Shown here piece by piece: positions 8,345-14,700 of a DNA stretch of 34,610 nucleotides (position 1 is the stretch's first letter; each line of letters opens with the position of its first letter). A program made the translations under genes and the position numbers. This DNA is from Bacteroidales bacterium (GTDB lineage Bacteria > Bacteroidota > Bacteroidia > Bacteroidales > P3). The DNA lies in the NCBI GenBank assembly GCA_031256055.1, contig JAIRRI010000170.1:1-34610 (forward strand), read 5' to 3'. The notes beneath the pieces are model-generated. The model worked only from the letters and a program-made list of their open reading frames with translations, did no database searches and was not told the origin of the DNA.

Positions 8345-8926
8345 TTGATTAAAAAACACATAGCAATCTTCGCCAGTGGAAACGGAAGTAATTTCGAAGC
8401 CATTGCACGCGCTTGCGCGAAAAACCGTGTAAATGCTGTGGTTGCGCTGTTGGTATGCGATAATCCAAACGCTTTTGTAATTCAAAGAGCGAAAAAATTT
8501 GATATTCCTGTTTTTGAATTTCAACCAAAAAACTATGCTTCTAAAGCCGATTACGAAACTGAAATCGTACAAATACTGAAGAAACACAATGTCGATTTGA
8601 TTTGCCTTGCCGGTTATATGCGCCTTGTATCGGATGTTTTGCTGAATGAATATGAAGGCAAAATCATCAACATCCATCCTTCGCTTTTGCCTGCTTTCAA
8701 AGGGCTGAACGCCATCCAACAAGCCTTTGAATACGGTGTAAAACTAACAGGCGTAACCACGCATTTTGTGGACAAAACTATGGATGGCGGAACAATCATC
8801 GGTCAAGTTGCTGTTCCAATCGGAAACTGCACTCTCGAAGAGTTGGAAACTCATATTCATGCCGTAGAGCACGAATTATATATTAACACCATAAATAAAA
8901 TTATCAATTATGAAAACATTACGTAG
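8345..8926 (+). CDS. purN: Phosphoribosylglycinamide formyltransferase (GART)
   Basis: PurN transfers a formyl group from 10-formyl-THF to GAR. The 193 residues match the family. Catalytic residues are visible: Asn109 and His111 in INIHPSLLPAFKG, and Asp147 in DKTMDGGTIIGQ; the 36-residue His-Asp spacing equals that of the E. coli enzyme. The N-terminal HIAIFASGNGSNFEAIA is the phosphate-binding loop. The only suitable start is TTG at 8345, one base after the hepT stop, which gives MIKKHIAIFASG. An unusual start directly behind a toxin gene suggests that the original upstream sequence was lost or replaced. It overlaps pspC by 17 bases. Confidence 0.95.
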   Translation: MIKKHIAIFASGNGSNFEAIARACAKNRVNAVVALLVCDNPNAFVIQRAKKFDIPVFEFQPKNYASKADYETEIVQILKKHNVDLICLAGYMRLVSDVLLNEYEGKIINIHPSLLPAFKGLNAIQQAFEYGVKLTGVTTHFVDKTMDGGTIIGQVAVPIGNCTLEELETHIHAVEHELYINTINKIINYENIT

Positions 8927-9545
8927 AAGTACGACAAACCGCGTGATTGGCGGAGTTTGCGGCGGAATTGCCGAGTATTTTGAGTTGGATCCGACTTTGA
9001 TCCGATTAGCCTTTCTTATCTTGGCATTTTTGGGCGGTGGCGGCATTTTGATCTATATCGTTGCATGGATTATTGTTCCTGAAAAACGCGCCGGTGACAA
9101 TATTCAAGATGCAGAACTAGTTTCGGAAGAGAAAAAACCGGAACCAAAAAAACCGGAAGATCAGTTGAAGGAAAACCTCAAAGAAGTTGAAAAAGAAATT
9201 AAAGAAATTGGAGAAAAAATTAGCAAAGAGGTTGAAAAAAAAGTTGAAAAAATGGAGAAAAAAGGTAATCAACGCTCCGGTTGGTTTGGTTATCTGTTAA
9301 TCTTTATAGGTGTTGTAAGTTTTCTGAAAATTTTCGGTTGGCTTCATTTTTCATGGCGCGGATTGTTGGATTTATGGCCTGTTCTTCTAATATTTTTAGG
9401 TGTTTCTATGATTCCGATGAAACAATGGTTGAGAAATATATTATTAACGCTTTGTGTGATTGGCGCATTGACTCTGTTGTTTTGCAATACGGGGTATTTC
9501 AACAAGAAGCAGTATCCTACATATTGGCATTGGAATTGTAGATAA
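8910..9545 (+). CDS. PspC-domain membrane protein with LiaF-like transmembrane tail
   Basis: A 211-residue membrane protein. Residues ~1-55 are a PspC domain (LRRSTTNRVIGGVCGGIAEY, then a helix rich in Leu/Ile and IVAWIIVPEKRA). A charged Lys/Glu-rich stretch at ~65-122 is likely helical or coiled coil (KEVEKEIKEIGEKISKEVEK). The C-terminal part has further hydrophobic helices (GYLLIFIGVVSFLKIFGW, LDLWPVLLIFLGVSMIP, ILLTLCVIGALTLLF), like the DUF5668/LiaF transmembrane region. PspC proteins act in envelope-stress responses at the inner membrane. It overlaps the purN end by 17 bases and lies 19 bases before purH, so it is transcribed with purine genes although no pathway link is known. Confidence 0.9.
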   Translation: MKTLRRSTTNRVIGGVCGGIAEYFELDPTLIRLAFLILAFLGGGGILIYIVAWIIVPEKRAGDNIQDAELVSEEKKPEPKKPEDQLKENLKEVEKEIKEIGEKISKEVEKKVEKMEKKGNQRSGWFGYLLIFIGVVSFLKIFGWLHFSWRGLLDLWPVLLIFLGVSMIPMKQWLRNILLTLCVIGALTLLFCNTGYFNKKQYPTYWHWNCR

Positions 9546-9564
9546 CCATTAAAATCGACATTAA

Positions 9565-11118
9565 ATGAGAGCATTAATCAGCGTCAGCGACAAAACAGGC
9601 GTAGCAGAATTCGCACAAGATTTGCAAAAATTAGGTTGGGAAATCATAGCCACAGGAGGAACGATGAAATTACTTCAAGAGAAGGGTATCAATGTTATCA
9701 ACATCAGCGATATCACCGGATTTCCGGAAATTTGCGATGGCAGAGTGAAAACGCTTCATCCCAACGTTCACGGAGGGCTTTTGGCACGTAGAGACGACCC
9801 CAACCATTTGCAAGCCTTGAAAGACAACCACATCGAATTTATTGATATGGTTTGCGTCAATCTTTATCCATTTCGCGAAACCATTGCTAAATCGGATGTT
9901 ACGATGGAAGACGCGATAGAAAACATCGACATTGGCGGTCCGTCGATGTTGAGAAGTGCTGCGAAAAACTATAAAGACGTGACGGTTGTTTGTGATCCGC
10001 AAGATTACACGCATATCATTGAAGAAATTCGCGAAAGCGGAAACACAACACCCGAAACTCGCCTGCAATTATCCGCGAAAGCGTTTAGCCACACGGCGGT
10101 TTATGATTCGTGGATTGCCACGTATTTGTGTAATAACGTAGAGACGCACGGCCGTGCGTCTCTACCAATAACCGAAAAAATATTCCTAAATTACGAATTG
10201 GTACAATCCCTCCGCTACGGCGAAAACCCTCACCAATCCGCCAAATTCTACAAACAAGACACGCCCGTTCCCTATTCGCTCGCATTCGCCAAACAACTTC
10301 ATGGAAAAGAATTGTCCTACAACAATATCCAAGATGCGAATGCTGCGCTTAATATTGTGATGGAATTTGACGAACCTTTTTGCGTAGGATTGAAACACAT
10401 GAACCCTTGCGGTGCTGCTGTTGGAAAAGATACGTTTGAAGCATGGGAAAAAACTTACGAAGCCGATAAAGTCAGTATTTTCGGAGGTATCGTGGCATTC
10501 AACCGACCTGTGGACGAAAAAACAGCAATCGCCATGAAACCGGTATTCCTCGAAATCGTGATTGCGCCAGAGTTTACAGAAGAAGCACTGAATGTTTTAA
10601 CGGCAAAGAAAAACCTCCGACTTTTGGAAGTTGACATGTCGAAAAAAATCGAAAAATCTCAACAAATCGTTAGTGTCAACGGTGGAATTTTGGTGCAAGA
10701 CTTAGATACCAGTACTGTTGAAATAACGGAAGCCATGACTGCTACTACGAAAAAACCAACCGCTACACAATTAAAAGATTTGAGTTTTGGTTGGCGCATC
10801 GTGAAACACGTTAAATCAAATGCTATTGTTGTGGTTAAAGATGGTTGTACAATCGGTGTTGGTGCAGGACAAATGAACCGCATAGGTTCTGCCGAAATTG
10901 CACTCAAACAGGTACACGAAAAAGGGCTGACAAGCGGTTTAGTTTTGGCATCAGACGGATTTTTCCCATTCGACGATACCGTTACACTCGCTGCCCAATA
11001 CGGCGTTGAAGCCATCGTACAACCCGGTGGCAGTGTGCAAGACGAAGCTTCCATAACTAAAGCAAACGAACTTGGACTTGCAATGGTGCTCACAGGAATG
11101 CGACATTTCAAACATTAA
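9565..11118 (+). CDS. purH: Bifunctional AICAR formyltransferase / IMP cyclohydrolase with in-frame palindrome insertion
   Basis: PurH performs the last two steps to IMP. The N-terminal cyclohydrolase domain (LISVSDKTGVAEFAQDL, IATGGTMKLLQ, CDGRVKTLHPNVHGGLLARRD, NIDIGGPSMLRSAAKNY) is followed by the transformylase domain (LRYGENPHQSAKFY, GKELSYNNIQDANAAL, GLKHMNPCGAAVG, ASDGFFPFDDTV, GSVQDEAS). Length is 517 residues, slightly above usual. The excess includes the palindrome-encoded VETHGRASLP at residues ~192-201, which falls in the linker before LRYGENPHQ. The stop overlaps the stop of the convergent LuxR-type gene by four bases (11115-11118), so no separate terminator exists here. Confidence 0.97.
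   Translation: MRALISVSDKTGVAEFAQDLQKLGWEIIATGGTMKLLQEKGINVINISDITGFPEICDGRVKTLHPNVHGGLLARRDDPNHLQALKDNHIEFIDMVCVNLYPFRETIAKSDVTMEDAIENIDIGGPSMLRSAAKNYKDVTVVCDPQDYTHIIEEIRESGNTTPETRLQLSAKAFSHTAVYDSWIATYLCNNVETHGRASLPITEKIFLNYELVQSLRYGENPHQSAKFYKQDTPVPYSLAFAKQLHGKELSYNNIQDANAALNIVMEFDEPFCVGLKHMNPCGAAVGKDTFEAWEKTYEADKVSIFGGIVAFNRPVDEKTAIAMKPVFLEIVIAPEFTEEALNVLTAKKNLRLLEVDMSKKIEKSQQIVSVNGGILVQDLDTSTVEITEAMTATTKKPTATQLKDLSFGWRIVKHVKSNAIVVVKDGCTIGVGAGQMNRIGSAEIALKQVHEKGLTSGLVLASDGFFPFDDTVTLAAQYGVEAIVQPGGSVQDEASITKANELGLAMVLTGMRHFKH
10138..10165. repeat. 28-bp perfect palindrome inside purH
   Basis: Starts GTAGAGACGCACGG and ends CCGTGCGTCTCTAC, perfectly self-complementary with a CGGCCG centre. 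It is in frame and read as VETHGRASL. Identical to the copies at 26741 and 27158. Confidence 0.95.
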
Positions 11119-11861
11119 ATAATTCCCATCAAATGAGCCTTGTGAATGGCTCCGGCCGGTGTATTTACACCAAGCTTTTTGTAGATATTTTGTCTTCTAC
11201 GTTTAAAATTGCTTATGGAAACCGCCAACAAACCACATATTTGTTCCGGCGATATATCTTTAACCATCCATTCCAAGATTTGTGTTTCCTCGTTGGATAA
11301 AACTTCAATTTTAGACAAAGCAAACTTGTTTTTTATAAAATCATATCTTGCGCCTGTTGTCATGTTTGTTATATGAGCCACACCTTGCACCTGTTTGGCG
11401 GAAGACCTCGTAACATGACATAGCGCCAACCATACATTTCCATTATTGCACAACTTGTAGGGAACAACTTTATGATGCAGAACTAATTCGTTGTCGTTAA
11501 TGGTTTGCAAGGTTAAATCGTAAGAAACAACGCAATTTATACGCTGATGTTCAGAAAAATTAAAAACGGTTTTATAGGCGGCTGCATTCATTTGCATAAT
11601 CCAGCCCCATTCGTCTTTTTTCAAAATGTGATAATAAAAACCAAAGCCTTTTTGCTCCATTAACTCTTTGGGATGTCCGCACAAAATTAGGGATGAAGGA
11701 GAATTAACAAAGATTTTTTCTCTGAAATAATCCACCATATAAAATTCTCCGCTACAGGCTAAATTTATTGCCTGGAGGAACTTTTCTATTTCTTCTTTGT
11801 CGAATATTTTGAGTTTGGGTTTTGGAATCTTCCATGTTTTTTTTGTAATTGAAATTTTCAT
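11115..11861 (-). CDS. LuxR-type HTH regulator with N-terminal sensor-like region
   Basis: A 248-residue cytosolic protein. The C-terminus (~residues 188-245) is a LuxR/GerE helix-turn-helix: LSNEETQILEWMVKDISPEQ, ICGLLAVSISNFKRRRQNIY, KKLGVNTPAGAIHKA. The N-terminal ~180 residues look like a PAS-like sensor (MVDYFREKIFVNSPSSLILCG, HHKVVPYKLCNNGNVWLALCHV). This layout is common for Bacteroidota LuxR-type proteins and is not the AHL-binding domain of proteobacterial LuxR. It is the last of three overlapping minus-strand genes: its ATG overlaps the E1-like gene's TGA as ATGA. Context suggests it senses or controls the product of the upstream enzymes, which is inference. Confidence 0.85.
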   Translation of the reverse strand: MKISITKKTWKIPKPKLKIFDKEEIEKFLQAINLACSGEFYMVDYFREKIFVNSPSSLILCGHPKELMEQKGFGFYYHILKKDEWGWIMQMNAAAYKTVFNFSEHQRINCVVSYDLTLQTINDNELVLHHKVVPYKLCNNGNVWLALCHVTRSSAKQVQGVAHITNMTTGARYDFIKNKFALSKIEVLSNEETQILEWMVKDISPEQICGLLAVSISNFKRRRQNIYKKLGVNTPAGAIHKAHLMGII

Positions 11862-12613
11862 GGGTTGAAATGATTTAGTTTACTATCCAAATAATAAAAA
11901 TCAGGAAAAACGAAAATTTGATTGTTCCGTAATATTTTCAAAAAAATATCCGTACAAAGTCCACCCAACAACCACGCTCCGATAGATAATTGAGGCGGCT
12001 GTTCTTTGCCTTGCTCGGCTATGTATTCAATCAACATATCTTTAAAAGCATTTATATAAAGTCCTTTTTTTTCAAGTACATTTAATACATGGTTAGCCAC
12101 GTTTATCTCCATACCCTCACACGTTTGGCTCAAACTTCTAAGATTGGCACTTTCTTTGGTCAAAACACAAGCCAACCCGCCATAGCCTAAATTATAGGGG
12201 TGAACAACGGGAATATTCATAGCAAAACAAACATCATCAAAAATTAACGGCGCCGAAGATGTAAAATCAATGGCATTAACGGCAATATCTGCACCTGCCA
12301 AATGTTCGGCAAGATTTTCTGATGTTAAATATACATTGGAATAGGTGACGTTGGCGTTGGGATTAATTTGTTTCAGTCGTCGGTAAAGAGCTTCGCATTT
12401 GGGTTTTCCAACATCATTTTGCGTATAATTTTGTCTGTTCAAATTAGATAGTTCTACACTATCGCCATCAATCAAATGCAAAGTTTCAAAACCCATTCGT
12501 AAGGCACATTCCGCAATTACGCTACCCAAGCCTAATCCGCCAAATACAATTTTGAAATCGCGCATGCGTTGCTGTTCGTTTTCGTTGATATAAATTCTAT
12601 TTCTACAATACAT
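11858..12613 (-). CDS. E1/ThiF/MoeB-like adenylyltransferase
   Basis: A Rossmann-fold E1-superfamily enzyme of 251 residues. Visible features: the glycine-rich loop FGGLGLG (residues 24-30), LHLIDGDSVELSNLNRQNY with Asp49/Asp51, Asn57, Arg60 and Gln61 for ATP-Mg binding, VGKPKCEALYRRL with a conserved Lys, and NPNANV. ADIAVNAIDF and IPVVHPYNLGYGGLACVL continue the fold. E1-like enzymes adenylate carboxylates, usually of ubiquitin-like or small-peptide C-termini. No CxxC zinc pairs and no clear thiolating Cys are evident, so simple adenylation is favoured. The start MYCRNR is chosen because it overlaps the upstream gene's stop (ATGTATTGTAG, 11 bases); a longer frame upstream would run deep into that gene. 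No sulfur carrier or thiamine/molybdopterin genes are nearby. Confidence 0.85.
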   Translation of the reverse strand: MYCRNRIYINENEQQRMRDFKIVFGGLGLGSVIAECALRMGFETLHLIDGDSVELSNLNRQNYTQNDVGKPKCEALYRRLKQINPNANVTYSNVYLTSENLAEHLAGADIAVNAIDFTSSAPLIFDDVCFAMNIPVVHPYNLGYGGLACVLTKESANLRSLSQTCEGMEINVANHVLNVLEKKGLYINAFKDMLIEYIAEQGKEQPPQLSIGAWLLGGLCTDIFLKILRNNQIFVFPDFYYLDSKLNHFNP

Positions 12614-13250
12614 AATTGAGTAAATGTTTGTGTTTTTCAACAAATGGTCGCAGTCCTGCACCTGTGTTGAGAATGGGTAAAGCCTCCGAACCCAAAACAA
12701 AATGCCCTTTGCTTAGCTCTTCGGAAACAATGCCAAGTTTGACAAGTGTTCCTTGTAGTTTTTTATCACATTCAGCAATCATTAAATTGTCCGAATGTGT
12801 GCAAACATGGGCAAATGCGTATGTCATCAACAATTTGAAATAAAATCCCTGCGACTTTCTTAATATTTGATTTTGATTGATTAGTTTTCGATCAATAGCA
12901 AAACGCCCAACGTGCCAAATTTCGGAAGGATTTAAGCCACGTGCTTTTATCAGTTGTTTTAGATTTAAATTATATTCTCGTTCAATAGCCAATTCTTCTA
13001 TACCATCCCACAAACAGGCATTTATGGCACCAAAAAAATTTCCTTCTTTGGTTTTTAAAGCATAAAAATGGGTGTGTGGATAGAGCAGTTCGTCCTCTTT
13101 GATACACATTTCAACTTCATCTATCGGTGCAGGAACATTTAAATGATGTTCGTAATAGATGCGCAAAACAAATTTAGTGAAATCCACCAAATCGTTTTGT
13201 TCCATTTTCCATAAATCAAACACCTTAAAATTTTGCAAAATATACCCCAT
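12603..13250 (-). CDS. LuxI/FeeM-like GNAT-fold acyltransferase (putative autoinducer or N-acyl amino acid synthase)
   Basis: A 215-residue protein. The central SEIWHVGRFAIDRK (about residues 109-122) resembles the E-x-SRFAV signature of LuxI and N-acyl amino acid synthases. It is followed by FKLLMTYAFAHVCTHSDNL (helix), MIAECDKKLQGTLVKLGI and SKGHFVLGSEALPIL, in the same order as LuxI helices and strands. FVLRIYYEHHLN resembles the LuxI LRYQVF..R.EW region, and HFYALKTKEGNFFGAINACL the strand with the GC.R motif. These enzymes acylate an amino compound from acyl-ACP or acyl-CoA. The start at 13250 is chosen because a TATCTTTG box lies just upstream; the ATG at 13277 would lie upstream of that box, and 13205 is an alternative. 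First of three overlapping genes. Confidence 0.65.
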   Translation of the reverse strand: MGYILQNFKVFDLWKMEQNDLVDFTKFVLRIYYEHHLNVPAPIDEVEMCIKEDELLYPHTHFYALKTKEGNFFGAINACLWDGIEELAIEREYNLNLKQLIKARGLNPSEIWHVGRFAIDRKLINQNQILRKSQGFYFKLLMTYAFAHVCTHSDNLMIAECDKKLQGTLVKLGIVSEELSKGHFVLGSEALPILNTGAGLRPFVEKHKHLLNYVL

Positions 13251-13265
13251 GTTTTGATTTTTTTG

Positions 13266-13273
13266 CAAAGATA
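13266..13273 (-). promoter_or_regulatory. -7 box of the LuxI-like/E1/LuxR operon
   Basis: On the minus strand this reads TATCTTTG followed by CA. It lies 15 bases before the chosen ATG at 13250, so the leader would be only about ten bases. A clear TTTG -33 element is not visible. Confidence 0.6.
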
Positions 13274-13300
13274 GCACTTATTTTTGACATAAAACACATT

Positions 13301-13390
13301 TTGGGCGAAAAGCCCAACTTGAAAACTCCGTTTGTTGACTTTTAAGCACGTTTTTTCAAAAAAAATAATTAAATTGGGCTTTTCGCCCAA
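13301..13390. repeat. Pair of mutually inverted hairpins between divergent transcription units
   Basis: TTGGGCGAAAAGCCCAA (13301-13317) and TTGGGCTTTTCGCCCAA (13374-13390) are each small hairpins with five-base loops, and are reverse complements of one another, extended to 18 bases by a flanking T/A. They bracket a 56-base AT-rich segment. Together with the rest of 13251-13553, which holds only promoters for the two divergent units, this region has no gene. Confidence 0.75.
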
Positions 13391-13438
13391 AGTGATGATT
13401 CTTAATGTTTTTTGCTTGTTTTATTCAGAATTTGTTCG

Positions 13439-13446
13439 TAACTTTG
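13439..13446 (+). promoter_or_regulatory. -7 box upstream of the winged-helix-like gene
   Basis: TAACTTTG followed by CA, with TTG at 13416-13418 about 20 bases upstream, fits the Bacteroidota promoter pattern. The next ATG is at 13554, leaving a leader of about 100 bases in which I see no structured element. Confidence 0.6.
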
Positions 13447-13553
13447 CAGTCGAATTTTGAAACTTCGTTAAAATAAGAAAAACCTTTTCTTGTCTATAAA
13501 AAAGAACCTGTCTATTCACCCCCAAACTAACCAACAACTAAAAACTGAACAAA

Positions 13554-13808
13554 ATGGAACTCAAAGAAAAAATCGCCAAGCTCATTCTTGACAAATTTAG
13601 AGAAAGGAATGGCCTGCCTAATCATTTTATTATGGCCCGAATCTATAACCATACGGTTATTCCGGTACTCAATCCTCAAGAACGAAATTTGTTTAAAGAT
13701 GTGGCCAATGCCCTTATTGACGAAGGTTACATCCACTATGAAACAGGCAAATCCGGACAAGAAGGCTTTAGATTAACAGAAAAAGGCTATGAAAGGATTT
13801 ATGCCTAA
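13554..13808 (+). CDS. Small winged-helix-like protein
   Basis: Eighty-four residues, no signal peptide. The pattern is helix (ELKEKIAKLILDKFRERNG), helix (NPQERNLFKDVANALIDEGY) and a short beta wing (IHYETGKSGQEGFRLTEKGY), which is the arrangement of small winged-helix domains; ALIDEGYI followed by LTEKGYERI is especially typical of MarR/PadR-like wings. I cannot name a family. It has its own promoter and lies 100 bases before the BACON lipoprotein gene, for which no separate promoter is seen, so the three genes to 17180 may be one unit. A role as regulator is inference. Confidence 0.7.
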   Translation: MELKEKIAKLILDKFRERNGLPNHFIMARIYNHTVIPVLNPQERNLFKDVANALIDEGYIHYETGKSGQEGFRLTEKGYERIYA

Positions 13809-13819
13809 TTTAAGTCGCT

Positions 13820-13842
13820 GGCGCGGATTTGTAATCCGTGCC
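13820..13842. repeat. Dispersed palindromic repeat (GCGCGGATT/AATCCGTGC type)
   Basis: GGCGCGGATT and AATCCGTGCC are near-perfect inverted arms around TGT, giving a strong hairpin 11 bases after the stop of the winged-helix-like gene. This type of repeat recurs in many Bacteroidota genomes from general knowledge. Only one copy is seen in this window. Confidence 0.65.
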
Positions 13843-13908
13843 AACACCGCAAACTAACAAAAAATAATCCAAAATAAATCGAAAATATTAACTAAAAAAC
13901 TAAGCATT

Positions 13909-14700
13909 ATGAAAAAAACAACATTCAAAATCATCACAATTTTGATGATTTTAGCGGGAGGAATGGCTTCTTGCAATGACAAGCCGAACAACTTAACTGT
14001 TAGCGAAACTTTCGTAGCTACAACAGCAGAGTCCGGAACATATTCTGTTGTAGTGCATAGTAACGGCGAATGGTTTGCCGTTGTGGAAGATGCTACCAAC
14101 CATACATGGTGCATCTTAAACAATGCAACAGGAACAAACGGTGACATACTCACCATAAATGTTTCCAAAAATCCACTACCCATAGCACGAAATGCAACAG
14201 TAAACATCACTTCAGGAAATTCGACAAAATCCGTAAGTATTAACCAAGAGGCAACAAAAGAGTTGCCAGAAGGAATCGTTGAACCCATACAACCAAGTGA
14301 GGAGGTAATGGGCTTCTTTGCATGGCCTTACATACTTGGATACGATACATTTTTTGTAGGTGGGTGGAGTCCTTTTGAGATAGCAATAGACACTTGCGTA
14401 ATAATTAATAGTATGGATGAACTTAGAAACATTTATTCTAGTTCATATCCCATACCCATGATAGATTTCGATTTATATACACTTATTATTGGTCATTCTG
14501 AGGAGTTTCCTAGTACCGCTTATAGTCTTGTCGTGCGAAATCTCATTAATGAACCGGAAACACTGGAGTTAAACCTACAGATAATTTGTCTAGATGCTGG
14601 TTACACAGTATTCGCTTCGATATTTTATTGGCGACTCTATCCAAAACTTCCAAGCAAACCACTAAATGTCAGCATCACATGGGAAGGAATCGGATTATGA
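13909..14700 (+). CDS. BACON-domain lipoprotein
   Basis: A 263-residue surface or periplasmic lipoprotein. The N-terminus MKKTTFKIITILMILAGGMASC carries a lipobox (MASC), with acylated Cys22. Residues ~27-112 look like a BACON domain: a beta-rich Ig-like fold with SGTYSVVVHSNGEWFAVVED, NGDILTINVSKNPLPIARNA and TVNITSGNSTKSVSINQEA. The remaining ~150 residues (FAWPYILGYDTFFVGGWSPF, VIINSMDELRNIYSSSYPIP) are not recognised and look like a separate beta-rich domain. BACON domains often occur in Bacteroidota glycan- or mucin-related surface proteins. The stop overlaps the subtilase start as ATGA, so the two are coexpressed and may work together outside the cell. Confidence 0.8.
   Translation: MKKTTFKIITILMILAGGMASCNDKPNNLTVSETFVATTAESGTYSVVVHSNGEWFAVVEDATNHTWCILNNATGTNGDILTINVSKNPLPIARNATVNITSGNSTKSVSINQEATKELPEGIVEPIQPSEEVMGFFAWPYILGYDTFFVGGWSPFEIAIDTCVIINSMDELRNIYSSSYPIPMIDFDLYTLIIGHSEEFPSTAYSLVVRNLINEPETLELNLQIICLDAGYTVFASIFYWRLYPKLPSKPLNVSITWEGIGL

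Noticed and set aside
12614-12700. Longer N-terminus for the E1-like protein starting at 12700
   Set aside because: The extension lies entirely within the coding region of the upstream acyltransferase gene. The E1 fold starts at about residue 20 of the shorter form, and the 11-base overlap start is typical for coupled genes.
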